The notes: generated from the sequence alone by a model not told the origin. DNA of 64,000 nucleotides from Goodfellowiella coeruleoviolacea (GCF_024171785.1 NZ_JAMTCK010000014.1:62001-126000), one strand, 5' to 3'; numbered from the stretch's first letter, positions 31,471 to 40,437 are shown. Numbers and translations are program-made.

Positions 31471-32376
31471 TCACGACGCCCGGGGACCGACCGCGGTGAG
31501 CGCGCGCGGCACCGGGGCGCGCGCCAGGGTGTGGATCGCCTCCACCGGTGCGGCGGGCCATGCTCTGTCGTCGATGGCGAGCCACGGTGCGGTGGCGACG
31601 GCGGTGGGTGTGGTTCCGGTGATCGCCTTGACCTCGCGGTGGAGGTGGGACTGGTCGACGTAGCCGCACTGGGCAGCGACGCTGGCGGGGGTATGACCAG
31701 CCGCGAGGAGGTGGCCGGCGTGGTCGAAGCGCACCAGCTGGGCGGCGCGTTTGGGGGTGATGCCGAGCTGGGACCGGAAGCGGGACCACAGGCGCTTGCG
31801 ACTCCAGCCGATCTCGTCGGCCAGGCCGTCGACGCGTACCTGCCCACGGCTGGTGCGCATCCGCCGCCACACGTGGGCGACCTCCGAATCGACCGGTGGG
31901 CGGGCGTTCAGCCGTCGGCCGAGGATGTCTGCCGCGATCCTGAACCGGTGGTCCCAGGACGTGGCGGCGCGCAGCCTGTCCTCGACCTCCCCGGCGTCCC
32001 GGCCCCAGACATCTTCCAGAGCTGCCACGGTTCCGGTGAGTTCGGTCGGTGCGCCGAGCACCGCGGCCGAGACGACCGGCGACAGTCGGATCTGGAGGCA
32101 CTCGCCCTGCCGTCCGCCGGTCCGTAGCGGTCCCGGCAGGAGTCCGGCGACGAAGCTGCCGCGCTGGCCCCGTCCGTGGGTGCCGTAGACGATGCCTCCT
32201 GCCTGGCTCAGGTCGACAATCAGGGTGACGGCCGGGTGCGCGACCATGGCGATGTCCACGGGCGCGGAAACCCGTTGGCGGAACCCCGCCATGCTGATCC
32301 CCGGCAGCCGACACGACTCACGCGGGACCGCGATGTCCACGGACGTCCAGTCAACGCGTGCCCAGATCGACGGCAT
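31471..32376 (-). CDS. AraC family regulator with Lrp-derived C-terminal tail
   Basis: A 301-residue protein with a sensor domain (about 1-150) and AraC HTH (DGLADEIGWSRKRLWSRFRSQLGITPKRAAQLVRFDHA ... HTPASVAAQCGYVDQSHLHREVKAITGTTPT). The normal family end is near DDRAWPAAP. Beyond it the protein reads VEAIHTLARAPVPRALTAVGPRAS, which matches the end of the AsnC-type regulator at 33438 (DAIHTLETTPVLRTLKAVGPQAP). About 74 bp of DNA are shared between 31471-31544 and 33438-33511. It follows the hydrolase gene by 9 bp, so the two probably form an operon. Confidence 0.87.
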   Translation of the reverse strand: MPSIWARVDWTSVDIAVPRESCRLPGISMAGFRQRVSAPVDIAMVAHPAVTLIVDLSQAGGIVYGTHGRGQRGSFVAGLLPGPLRTGGRQGECLQIRLSPVVSAAVLGAPTELTGTVAALEDVWGRDAGEVEDRLRAATSWDHRFRIAADILGRRLNARPPVDSEVAHVWRRMRTSRGQVRVDGLADEIGWSRKRLWSRFRSQLGITPKRAAQLVRFDHAGHLLAAGHTPASVAAQCGYVDQSHLHREVKAITGTTPTAVATAPWLAIDDRAWPAAPVEAIHTLARAPVPRALTAVGPRAS

Positions 32377-32385
32377 GTGATCAGG

Positions 32386-33222
32386 CTAGGCCCGGTGATC
32401 TCGGGGCGGGGTGCCGGCGACCGTTGCCGTGAACGCGAGCAGGAGTTCGCCGGTCGCCTCGGGCGCTTCGAACATGGGGAGGTGCCCGACGCCGGGCAGC
32501 ATCTGGACCCGTGCGGTCGGCACCGCGTCGTAGTGGTGTGCCGAGGCCGGATCCCAGCGGGGGTCGGCGGCGCCGAAGATCACCAGCACGTCGACGTCGA
32601 GGGCGGCGAGCCGGTCGGGCACGCTCCGCTCGGCGAGGTACGCGTTGTTGCCGCGCAGGACTTTCCGGAACGTGCGGTAGGTGATGTTCTTCTGGTCGGC
32701 GATCGCGTCGTCCGGGATGCGCACCGGACGGGCGGTCGTCGCGTTGATCCCCTTGCGGATCATCGCGTCCGACCGCCTCGGCCACACCAGCGGGCCGAGC
32801 GGCGGGGCCAGCAGGGCCCGGAGGATGAACGGCTGCGGGAGCAGCGCGTCCAGACGCGGGCCGGTGCTGATCAGCGCGAGCGACCCCACCAGGTCGGGGC
32901 GCTGTTCGGCGAGCGCGGTGGCGACGTAACCGCCGCTGGAGTGCCCGACCACGGTGACGTGCCGAAGCCCGAGGTCGTCGAGCAGCGCGGCCACGCGGCC
33001 TGCCTGCCCAGGCACGTCGTATGAGGCTGCGGGCGGGGACTGGCCGCAGCCGGGAAGGTCGACCCGGATGACGTGGTGGTGGGCGGCGAGTGCCGGCACC
33101 ATCGGGCCCCACGTGACGCCTGCCGCTCCCGATCCGTGAATGAGCAGCAGCGGCGGCGCCTGCCGAGGGCCGTCGTGGACCACGTGCATCCCGTGCGAGT
33201 GCTCAACGTCGTACTCACCCAT
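32386..33222 (-). CDS. alpha/beta hydrolase
   Basis: A 278-residue hydrolase: oxyanion region LLIHGSGAAGVTW, nucleophile elbow GHSSGG (Ser at about 98), acid in VLVIFGAADPRWD and base in LPGVGHLPMFEAPE. It resembles the epoxide hydrolase/dienelactone-type esterase group without a clear substrate. No signal peptide. The ATG at 33222 is taken because the frame upstream is uncharacteristic. It is co-directional with the AraC gene immediately downstream, a common layout for AraC regulators of small catabolic hydrolases. Confidence 0.9.
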   Translation of the reverse strand: MGEYDVEHSHGMHVVHDGPRQAPPLLLIHGSGAAGVTWGPMVPALAAHHHVIRVDLPGCGQSPPAASYDVPGQAGRVAALLDDLGLRHVTVVGHSSGGYVATALAEQRPDLVGSLALISTGPRLDALLPQPFILRALLAPPLGPLVWPRRSDAMIRKGINATTARPVRIPDDAIADQKNITYRTFRKVLRGNNAYLAERSVPDRLAALDVDVLVIFGAADPRWDPASAHHYDAVPTARVQMLPGVGHLPMFEAPEATGELLLAFTATVAGTPPRDHRA

Positions 33223-33437
33223 GCCCCGGACGCTACGAGCCTGCCGACCACCCGTCTTGGACAAATGTCAGCGCCAGGACCGACCTACTCCCACCGAGCC
33301 GGCGACGGTGAGAACTTCGGCGCACTGACTCGGTTCTCTCCCCACCAGCCTGCTGAGCTTCGTCAGGAGTCGTCGGTTCAGCGGGGCGTGGCAGGGGCCG
33401 CTCTGTGCTCGCGCCGTCCGACGGCCGCCCCACCGGC

Positions 33438-34415
33438 TCACGGCGCCTGGGGGCCGACCGCCTTGAGCGTGCGCAGCACCGGGGTGGTCTCCAGGGTGTG
33501 GATCGCGTCCAGCGCGCCGAGCCGGTGGGTGAGGTAGTGGTGCAGGCCGGCGGGGTTGGCGCACAGGGCGTGCGCGAACAGGTTGGTGGTGCCCGTGGTG
33601 GCCGCGACCACGGCCAGTTCCTCGTGCTGGGCCAGGGCGGTGGCGACCGCGTCGAGCTGGGCCGGGCGCACCGCCATCCAGAGCATGGCGTGGGTGGTCG
33701 CGCCCAGCAGCGCGTCGTTGATCTCGACGTCGAAGAAGAGCAGGCCCCGGGCGCGCAGGTCGGCCAGGCGCCGCGCCACCGTGGCCGGTGACCAGCCGGT
33801 GGCCGCGGCCAGGTCGGCGTGACTGGCGCGGCCGTCCTGGCGCAGCGCGTCCAGCAGGGCGTGGTCGGCGCGGGTCAGCGGCTGCTCGCCGGCCGGCTCC
33901 GCGCGGGTCGGGTGGTCCGGTCGCAGCTGCCGCTGCTGGTGCTCGTCCAGCGCGTTGACCCGGCCGCGCCAGGCCGTGGGGCCGCCGAGGTAGGTGTGCA
34001 GCAGGAAGTGCGCGGACACCGAGGTGACGCTGGCCGTGCGCGGGATGTCGTGCAGCAGCATGGAGTGCGCTTCCTCGGCGTGGCTGGGCGGGTGCACCAC
34101 GACGACGATCTCGGTGCCACCGGAGGCCAGTTTCACCCACGAGGTGTCCGGCCGGCGGGCCAGGGAGCGGGCCAGGGCCTGTGCCGTGGCCGGGGCGGCG
34201 GTGAGCCGCACCAGCCACTGGGTCTGCCCGGACCGCCCAGGGTCGAGGAGCCCGACCACGCGCAGCCCGCCGGTGGCGCGCAACCGCTGGTAGCGACGGG
34301 CCACGGTCTGCGTGGACACGCCGAGGACCGCGCCGATCCGGCTGAACGGCGCGCGCCCGTCCAGGTGCAGGGCGTGCACCAGGCCGCGGTCGAGGTGGTC
34401 GAGCTGGTCTGGCAT
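33438..34415 (-). CDS. double-HTH Lrp/AsnC family regulator
   Basis: A 325-residue tandem Lrp protein. The first HTH is at about residues 5-55 (LDRGLVHALHLDGRAPFSRIGAVLGVSTQTVARRYQRL), followed by one RAM-like domain. The second HTH is at about 180-230 (DHALLDALRQDGRASHADLAAATGWSPATVARRLADL), with a second RAM-like domain ending DAIHTLETTPVLRTLKAVGPQAP. Such double AsnC proteins are common in actinomycetes. It is divergent from a DHA2 exporter, its probable target. Its 3' end appears copied onto the AraC gene at 31471. Confidence 0.9.
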   Translation of the reverse strand: MPDQLDHLDRGLVHALHLDGRAPFSRIGAVLGVSTQTVARRYQRLRATGGLRVVGLLDPGRSGQTQWLVRLTAAPATAQALARSLARRPDTSWVKLASGGTEIVVVVHPPSHAEEAHSMLLHDIPRTASVTSVSAHFLLHTYLGGPTAWRGRVNALDEHQQRQLRPDHPTRAEPAGEQPLTRADHALLDALRQDGRASHADLAAATGWSPATVARRLADLRARGLLFFDVEINDALLGATTHAMLWMAVRPAQLDAVATALAQHEELAVVAATTGTTNLFAHALCANPAGLHHYLTHRLGALDAIHTLETTPVLRTLKAVGPQAP

Positions 34416-34551
34416 GTGCGTAATCCTCACTGATCCGCGGGATGTGGAAGAAATCCACCAGTCTTGCCCAGGTGGATGGAAAAACCGATCAGCCCGTCCC
34501 AGGGTGGGCCGCGACAGACACGTCGGGTTCGACCAGGAAGGTGGCAGGCGG

Positions 34552-36021
34552 ATGCGGGAAGACGCGGTGCTGGCGGTGCCGGTGCACCGGGGGCGGTGGA
34601 TCGCGCTGGGCACGCTGTTGGCGGCCGAGGCGATGAACGTGTTGGACGCCACGGTCGTGCAGGTGGCCGCGCCCGTGGTGGCCGCGGACCTGGGTGGTGC
34701 TCCCGCCGACATCCAGTGGTTCAGCGCGGCCTACACCCTGCCGTTCGCGCTGCTGCTGATCACCGGTGGCCGGCTGGGTGACGTGTTCGGGCGGCGTCGG
34801 GTGTTCGTGGTGGGCGTGGTCGGGTTCGCGCTGGCGTCGCTGGTCTGCGCGCTGGTCGGCGGCACGGGCGCGCTGATCGCGGCCAGAGCGGTGCAGGGTG
34901 GCGCGGCCGCGCTGGTCATCCCGCAGACCTTCGGGCTGATCAAGGCGATGTTCACCGGCCCAGCGCTGGCCAGGGCGCTGGGCTGGAACGGACCGGTGGT
35001 GGGCCTGGCCTCGGTGTGCGGGCCGGTGTTGGGCGCGGTGCTCACCCACGCCGACCTGTTCGGCCTGTCCTGGCGGGTGGTGTTCCTGGTGAACCTGCCG
35101 CTGGCCGCGGCCGTGCTGGCCACCGCTCACCTGCTGCGCGAGGACCGGTCGGCCACGCCGCCGCGCCTGGACCTGCCCGGCACCGCGCTGGCGGTGCTCG
35201 GCACCGGCCTGGTGGTGCACCCACTCATCCAGGGCGACAGCGTGCGCTTCTCGATCGGCGGCGCGGCCGAGCTGGTGGCGGGCATCGCCGTGCTGGTCGG
35301 GTTCGGCCTGCACCAGCGGAACCGGGCCAGGCTCGGCCGCAGCCCGCTGGTGGAGCCGAGCCTGTTCGGTGACCGGGGATTCCCGGCGGCGCTGGTCACG
35401 TCCACGCTGTTCTTCGCGGTGATGAACGGCCTGATGCTGGTCGTGGTGCTGCACGTGCAGCTCGGTCTGGGCGCCGGCGTGCTCACCTCCGGGCTGACCC
35501 TGCTGCCCTGGTCCGGCGGGCTGGCCGTGGCGTCCTGGCTCGCCGGCACCCACCTGGTGCCCCGGCACGGCTCGCGCGTGCTGTTCGCCGGGCTGGCCGC
35601 GCTGCTCGCCGGAACGCTGGCCGCCATCGCCGTCTACCACCGGGCCGATCCGCACGCCTACCCGTGGCCGCTGCTCGGCGCGCTGGCGGTGGGCGGGGCC
35701 GGCCTCGGGCTGTTCACCGTGCCGTTCTTCATCACCGCCCTGTCGCGGGTGCGCCCGGCCGAGACCGGTTCGGCGGCCGGCCTGCTCAACGCCGTCCAGC
35801 AACTCGGCGCCACCCTGGGCGTCGCCCTGCTCGGCACCACCTTCCTGCACGGCGTGGCCGGTGACCCGGCCGCCGAGGCCAACCCCGGTCCGGCCGCGCT
35901 CACCGCCGCCCAGCACGCCTGTTGGCTGGCGGTCGGCCTGCTCGTGGCGACCACCGCGGCCGCGATCGCGATGACCCGGCCTGCCCGAGCAACCCGTGCG
36001 CCGCACGTCAGCTCGGCGTGA
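34552..36021 (+). CDS. MFS drug exporter, DHA2 (14-helix) type
   Basis: A 489-residue transporter. Motif C-like and D1-type features appear (AEAMNVLDATVVQVAAPVVAADLGG at helix 1; GGRLGDVFGRRRVFVVG at the helix 2-3 loop). Fourteen hydrophobic helices fit the EmrB/QacA class, which exports cationic drugs and antibiotics. The start is ATG 34552, after GGAAGGTGGCAGGCGG. It is divergent from the double AsnC regulator. The last 14 bp overlap the convergent gene at 36008. Confidence 0.9.
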   Translation: MREDAVLAVPVHRGRWIALGTLLAAEAMNVLDATVVQVAAPVVAADLGGAPADIQWFSAAYTLPFALLLITGGRLGDVFGRRRVFVVGVVGFALASLVCALVGGTGALIAARAVQGGAAALVIPQTFGLIKAMFTGPALARALGWNGPVVGLASVCGPVLGAVLTHADLFGLSWRVVFLVNLPLAAAVLATAHLLREDRSATPPRLDLPGTALAVLGTGLVVHPLIQGDSVRFSIGGAAELVAGIAVLVGFGLHQRNRARLGRSPLVEPSLFGDRGFPAALVTSTLFFAVMNGLMLVVVLHVQLGLGAGVLTSGLTLLPWSGGLAVASWLAGTHLVPRHGSRVLFAGLAALLAGTLAAIAVYHRADPHAYPWPLLGALAVGGAGLGLFTVPFFITALSRVRPAETGSAAGLLNAVQQLGATLGVALLGTTFLHGVAGDPAAEANPGPAALTAAQHACWLAVGLLVATTAAAIAMTRPARATRAPHVSSA

Positions 36022-37666
36022 CCACCGGCAGGCCGCCGGTGAACAGCTGGTCGTCGCCGCGGCGGGCCGTGCCGGTGGCGCAGTCCCCGAAACCCCCGGT
36101 GTCCCCGCCCGGACGCGCACCGGTGGCCGGGCGCTCCGCTGTGGACAGTCCCGGGTGGACCGACACTGGTCCACAGTGGAGTTGGGTCGGCGCCAGGGCC
36201 GGGACCGGCTGGTCGGGTCCGGGCCGGGACACGGCGCCGACCAGCGCCACCACCGCGAAGACCAGTTCGGGCCACAGGTTCACCAGGCTGTGCCGGGTGG
36301 TGAGCAGCCGGGCGGCCCGGCTGCCCGCCCAGGCGTGCCCGGGCGGCGGGTACCCGTCCCCCTCGGCCGTCTCGTCCGACTCGCCGTCCTCGGCTGTCTC
36401 GTCCGCCAGCAGCCGCTCGATCTCCGCCAGGCCGGGCACGGTGGGCAGCCGCTGGGCGACGGCGTGCAGCAGCTGCTCGGCCAGGTCGGTGCCGCCGGCG
36501 GCGGCCAGGGCGAGCACGCGTGCCCGGAGGTTGTCCACCGCCCACACCGCCTCGTCCAGCGCGGCGCGGTTGTCCGCGATGACCCGCGCCAGGTGCGCGT
36601 CCCAGGCCAGTTCGGCCGCGTGCGCCAGCCAGGCCCGGGTGGGGGTGTCCTGGCTGGGGCCGCGGCGCGCCAGCAGGGCGGCGGCGCAGTGGTCGAGCAG
36701 CACGGCCGCCTCGTCGCACAGGCGGGCGGTGCGGGGGTGCCTGGCGGGCGGCACCAGCTCGGCCAACCGGCCCAGGGCCGGGACGACCCGCTCGTAGACA
36801 ACCGAGGCACCGCGCTCGGGCTGGCCGGCGGTGAGTGGTTCGACCGCGGTGGCCAACGCGGTGCGGGCCGCCGCGTACCGGGGTGCGGCGACCCGTTCCA
36901 GCTGCTCGTCGACGACCTGCGCGGGCGCGGGCCAGCGCCGGGCCGCGTCCGCCAGCCAGCCGTGCTCCTCGGTGGCCGTGGCGGCCAGACCGATCAGCGG
37001 GGCGACCAGGGTGGCCGGCACCCGCTCGCGCAGCAGGTCCACAGCGGACTCGGCGAGCCTCGGGTCGGCCAGTGCGGTGATGCGGTGCCGGACGTGCGCC
37101 CAGGTGCCGGCGCGCGCCAGCACGGTCCGCCACAGCCTGCTCGCCCGCGCCCACTGCCGCTCCAGCTCGTCCAGGTCGTCGTCGGTCAGCTCGCCGGCCA
37201 GTTCCCGGTCCAGCGCGCTGCTGTGCGCCAGCACTGCCGCGTCGTGCTCGCGGTGCAGCTCCGGCGGGCACGGGCAGGTGGCGTCCGGGGTGTTCCACCG
37301 CCAGAACAGCTCGTCGACCAGGCGTCGCCGCGGGTCGCCGAGCAGCCGGTCGAACGCGGCCCGCACGTCGTCCAGCCCGACCGGGAGGCGGTGGCCGAGG
37401 TCGACGGTGCCGCCGGTCCGCAGCACGGGCAGCACCCGGTGCCGGTGCTCCCGCACGGCGTCCGCACCGGCGTCGGTGGGCAGGCCGGTGATCCGGAACG
37501 CGTTGTCGCGATACAGCCGGGGACCGGCGACCTCGGCCAGTCCGGCGCTGATCACCTCGTCCACCGCCGCCTCGTCCACCGCCGCCTCACCCACCGCGAC
37601 CTCGCCCACCGCGGCCTCATCCACCGCGGCACACCCCGACTCGGCCACCGCACCCGGCTCGCCCAT
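36008..37666 (-). CDS. hypothetical protein with J-domain-like start and C-terminal membrane helix
   Basis: A 552-residue protein of unknown function. Residues about 10-40 are a low-complexity AAVDEAAVGEVAVGEA run encoded by near-perfect 15-bp repeats. About 45-130 (YRDNAFRITGLPTDAGADAVREHRHRVLPVLR ... DDVRAAFDRLLGDPRRRLVDELFWRW) has the spacing of DnaJ-like modules found in actinobacterial hypothetical proteins, without a clear HPD. The middle is helical and Ala/Leu-rich, and NLWPELVFAVVALVGAVS near residue 475 may be a membrane helix. The ATG at 37666 has GGTGGGGTGGCG before it. It overlaps the MFS gene end by 14 bp. Confidence 0.7.
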   Translation of the reverse strand: MGEPGAVAESGCAAVDEAAVGEVAVGEAAVDEAAVDEVISAGLAEVAGPRLYRDNAFRITGLPTDAGADAVREHRHRVLPVLRTGGTVDLGHRLPVGLDDVRAAFDRLLGDPRRRLVDELFWRWNTPDATCPCPPELHREHDAAVLAHSSALDRELAGELTDDDLDELERQWARASRLWRTVLARAGTWAHVRHRITALADPRLAESAVDLLRERVPATLVAPLIGLAATATEEHGWLADAARRWPAPAQVVDEQLERVAAPRYAAARTALATAVEPLTAGQPERGASVVYERVVPALGRLAELVPPARHPRTARLCDEAAVLLDHCAAALLARRGPSQDTPTRAWLAHAAELAWDAHLARVIADNRAALDEAVWAVDNLRARVLALAAAGGTDLAEQLLHAVAQRLPTVPGLAEIERLLADETAEDGESDETAEGDGYPPPGHAWAGSRAARLLTTRHSLVNLWPELVFAVVALVGAVSRPGPDQPVPALAPTQLHCGPVSVHPGLSTAERPATGARPGGDTGGFGDCATGTARRGDDQLFTGGLPVVTPS

Positions 37667-37757
37667 CGCCACCCCACCGTGATCGCCGCACTGGTGCCGG
37701 CAGTCTGGGCCACACCCGAGCCGAAACCCGCGACAATCCAACGAGTTCCGGCCGGTG

Positions 37758-38723
37758 TCAGCTTGTCCAGTGATCTCTGCCGACCGAACGCGGTACCTGT
37801 GCGGCCGGTTCGGCCGGGCCCGGGGTCTGCTCGCGGCGGGTGCGGCCGCGGCGCCCCGGCAGGGACACCACGACCAGCCCGCCGAGCAGGACCAGCAGGC
37901 CCGCGGTGACCCGCGCGGACATCCGCTCGTGCAGGACCAGGACGGCCAGCGCGGTGGCGACCAGCGGCTCGGCCAGCGACAGGGTGCCCGCGGTCGCGGC
38001 GGTGACCCGGCGCAGTCCGGTGACGAAGAACCAGTACGCCAGCGCGGCGGTGATCGGGCCGAGCCAGGCCACCAGCGCCAGGGACCGCGCGGTGGTGAGC
38101 GCCGGCAGGCCGGCCAGCGTCCACGGTGCCAGCAGCACCCCGCCGACCAGCAGCGTCACCGACACCGCCGCCGGCATGCTGACCCGGCCGAGGGTGAGCA
38201 GTTTGGCCGACACCGTGTAGACCCCGAAGCAGCCGCCGGAGAGCACGGCGAACGCCACGCCCACCAGGTCGACGCGGTCGGCGCCGGCCGGCGCGGTGAC
38301 CAGGGCGCAGCCGAGGACGGCGCACGCCGTGCCGCCGATCCAGCGCCGGGACAGCCGGGTGCCCAGCACCAGCCGCTCGCACACGCCGGTGGCCACCGGC
38401 ACGATCCCGAAGGTCACGGCCGTGGCCAGGGCCGCGCCGGTGCGCGCGACCGAGGTCAGGAACGCCGCCTGGAAGACGGTGGTGGCCGCGGTCGCGGCCA
38501 GCAGCGGCGGCCAGGACGCGCGGGGCCACCCCTGGTAGGCCCGGGGCGTGGTGGCCAGCACGATGCCCGCCAGCACCAGGCCGCCGAGCAGGACACGCGC
38601 GCCGCCCAGCGCGACCGGGGGCGCGCCGGGGCCGGCGAGCACCTGGGCCGGTCCGACGCTGCCCCACAACAGCCCGGCGCCCAGCACCAGCAGCACACCC
38701 GACGGCTCGTTTCGTTGCTCCAC
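37758..38723 (-). CDS. EamA/DMT family exporter
   Basis: A 321-residue, ten-helix drug/metabolite transporter with two EamA halves (GVLLVLGAGLLWGSVGPAQ begins the first; VGVAFAVLSGGCFGVYTVSAKLL the second; ALVAWLGPITAALAYWFFVTGLRRVTAATAG is the typical half-two signature). GTG 38723 is chosen as the start close to helix 1; TTG 38744 would add seven residues. An Lrp-type regulator is encoded directly upstream on the same strand, and a palindromic CGAACGATGTTCG lies in between, which suggests Lrp-controlled amino acid or metabolite export. Confidence 0.88.
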   Translation of the reverse strand: MEQRNEPSGVLLVLGAGLLWGSVGPAQVLAGPGAPPVALGGARVLLGGLVLAGIVLATTPRAYQGWPRASWPPLLAATAATTVFQAAFLTSVARTGAALATAVTFGIVPVATGVCERLVLGTRLSRRWIGGTACAVLGCALVTAPAGADRVDLVGVAFAVLSGGCFGVYTVSAKLLTLGRVSMPAAVSVTLLVGGVLLAPWTLAGLPALTTARSLALVAWLGPITAALAYWFFVTGLRRVTAATAGTLSLAEPLVATALAVLVLHERMSARVTAGLLVLLGGLVVVSLPGRRGRTRREQTPGPAEPAAQVPRSVGRDHWTS

Positions 38724-38767
38724 GGCCGTCGACGCTAGGCACAACGCCGGCGAACACCGCCAGAAAC

Positions 38768-38780
38768 CGAACGATGTTCG
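38768..38780. promoter_or_regulatory. perfect palindrome CGAAC-GAT-GTTCG, Lrp site candidate
   Basis: It lies 45 bp upstream of the DMT exporter start (24 bp from the alternative TTG). The same GATGTTCG element recurs as an inverted pair upstream of the Lrp gene (39354-39362 and 39400-39408), so all three are candidate binding sites of that Lrp protein. Confidence 0.55.
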
Positions 38781-38833
38781 CCTGGCACCCGTGCCGACGG
38801 CACAGCTTCGGCCGCCAGCCGGCCAGCCGGGTC

Positions 38834-39325
38834 TCAGTCGTAGGAAGTTCGGTGATTCGGCCCAGCGGTGTCCGATAGTTCGGTCTGCTCCGCCGGCCGG
38901 ACGTAGTCGAACACCACGGTGGTGCGCACGTCCACGAACTCCTTGCGCCGGGCCAGCCGGTCCAGCACGAAGTCCCGCAGGTACTGGGTGCTGGGCACGG
39001 CCACGTGCACGAGGACGTCCTCGTTGCCGGTCACCACGAACACCCCGAGCGTCTCGGGCAGCTTGGCCATGCTGTCCCGCACCGAGACGATGGCCTCCCT
39101 GGACTGCGGCCGGATGCGGATCGAGATCAGCGCCTGCACGCCGCGGCCGAGCGCGGCCGGGTCGACGGCCGCGTGGAAGCCGGTGATCACGCCGCGCGCC
39201 CGCAGCGCCCTGGTGCGCTCCAGCGCGGTCGACGGCGCCACGCCCACGGCCTCGGCCAGCTCCCGGTTGGTCTGCCGGCCGTCACGTTGCAGCCGCCGCA
39301 GGATCGCCCGGTCCACCGCGTCCAC
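38834..39325 (-). CDS. Lrp/AsnC family transcriptional regulator
   Basis: A 163-residue classic Lrp protein: HTH at about residues 3-50 (DRAILRRLQRDGRQTNRELAEAVGVAPSTALERTRALRARGVITGF) and RAM ligand domain (ALISIRIRPQSREAIVSVRDSMAKLPETLGVFVVTGNEDVLVHVAVPSTQYLRDFVLDRL). GTG start at 39325. It precedes the DMT exporter on the same strand by 110 bp. GATGTTCG repeats upstream of both genes suggest that it regulates itself and the exporter, probably in response to an amino acid. Confidence 0.93.
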   Translation of the reverse strand: MDAVDRAILRRLQRDGRQTNRELAEAVGVAPSTALERTRALRARGVITGFHAAVDPAALGRGVQALISIRIRPQSREAIVSVRDSMAKLPETLGVFVVTGNEDVLVHVAVPSTQYLRDFVLDRLARRKEFVDVRTTVVFDYVRPAEQTELSDTAGPNHRTSYD

Positions 39326-39353
39326 CGCACCCCTCCCCGGTTGGTCGTCCGGT

Positions 39354-39408
39354 CGAACATCCCACGCGTGATCGCCGCCGATCAGGACGATCGGCCGAAG
39401 GATGTTCG
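39354..39408. promoter_or_regulatory. inverted GATGTTCG pair upstream of Lrp gene
   Basis: CGAACATCC (39354-39362) and GGATGTTCG (39400-39408) are exact reverse complements, 46 bp apart, starting 29 bp upstream of the Lrp start. The spacing suits wrapping around an Lrp octamer. Confidence 0.55.
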
Positions 39409-39455
39409 ATCCGGCTTCGCGGGAGAGGGTACGCCAGGCGCGGTGGCGCGGCCGG

Positions 39456-40019
39456 TCACCGGCTGCCGAACTCCGCGGTCCAGAAGGTCTTCCCGGTGGC
39501 GCTGTACGGCACGGCCGAGCCGACCCCGAAGTCCGTGTACCGGCAGTTCTGGATGATCGCCCGGTGCGGTGGGCTGTTCATCCACCCGTAGTTGGGCGCG
39601 TACATGACCGCGTGCGGGCCTCGGTTGGTGCCGCTGCCCCAGTAGACCGTCTCGCCCACCCATCTGGGCTGGTAGCCGACGTGCCGGAAGCGCGAGTTGA
39701 GGTCGCCCCACGGGTCTTCGTGGGTCAGCACGCCGTTGCCGTTGTTCAGGCCGGCCATGTACTGGCTGTGGTGCGTGGCCAGGTTGTTCAGCCGGTCGTC
39801 GCGGCGCAGGGTGGTGCCGCAGACGCGGCGGTGCTCGTCGATGAGGTAGCCGGCGAGCTGGTCCTCGTCCGCGCTCGCGGCGGGTCTGACCTGGGTGAAG
39901 ACGCCGGTCTGCGGTGCGTCCCCGGTGGCGGCGGGCGCGGTGGGTGCCGTCGCGCCGAGCAGTGCCGCCACGGACAGGGCGACGCCAGCGGCTGCCCTGG
40001 TGAACGTCGCATCGCGCAT
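39456..40019 (-). CDS. secreted CAP/SCP domain protein
   Basis: A 187-residue exported protein. A Sec signal peptide (MRDATFTRAAAGVALSVAALLG ... APAA, about 31 residues) is followed by a CAP domain: LAGYLIDEHRRVCG, NNLATHHSQYM, GETVYWGSG and WMNSPPHRAIIQNCRYTDFGVG. These are the conserved His/Glu blocks of cysteine-rich secretory/PR-1 proteins. Bacterial members (YkwD-like) are extracellular; some bind lipids or act as proteases, but none of that can be read here. The ATG at 40019 has AAGGGGGAC upstream, so the longer upstream frame is discarded. Monocistronic. Confidence 0.9.
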   Translation of the reverse strand: MRDATFTRAAAGVALSVAALLGATAPTAPAATGDAPQTGVFTQVRPAASADEDQLAGYLIDEHRRVCGTTLRRDDRLNNLATHHSQYMAGLNNGNGVLTHEDPWGDLNSRFRHVGYQPRWVGETVYWGSGTNRGPHAVMYAPNYGWMNSPPHRAIIQNCRYTDFGVGSAVPYSATGKTFWTAEFGSR

Positions 40020-40437
40020 GGTTTGTCCCCCTTGTCTCCTGGGTTCCACTTCGCGTGGGGGGGGTGACTGTGGTTCCGCGTGCCGCGGTCGGCCGCGCCC
40101 AGAAAGGCCAGCGGGTAGGGGGGTGCGACGGGTATCAGCTCGCCGCCGCACCGGCTGGCTACGGGCGCATGATCCACACGTCACCCGTTCGAGCTACCCG
40201 TCACCCATTCTCACGCAGGTCCCCCGGGCCGCAACTGGCGGAGGCACACCGCCGGTGGAGTGAGCCAGCTGGCCGCGGCCGGTCTGCCCGGGGTGGGGTC
40301 GCGGCCGATTCCCCGCCGCCGCGGTTTTGGCAGAATCGTTGAGCTAGCACTGGGCAACAGCGGAGTGACACCCACGACAGAGCGCCGACAGAACGGGCTG
40401 TCCGCCGCTGTTGTGAGATCCGCCGGAAAGGAACGCA
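40020..40437. other. intergenic region upstream of htpG, no gene seen
   Basis: This 418-bp gap separates the divergent CAP and htpG genes. It holds GC-rich, non-coding-looking sequence with both promoters. About 90 bp before htpG, TAGCACT and GAGTG half-sites (40345-40367) recall a CIRCE element but with wrong spacing and mismatches. GGAAAGGAACGCA precedes the htpG GTG. Nothing else was recognised. Confidence 0.6.

Noticed and set aside
40345-40370. CIRCE-like element (TAGCACT ... GAGTG) upstream of htpG
   Set aside because: The spacing is one base too long and the right arm reads GAGTGACA instead of GAGTGCTA; htpG is not a usual HrcA target.
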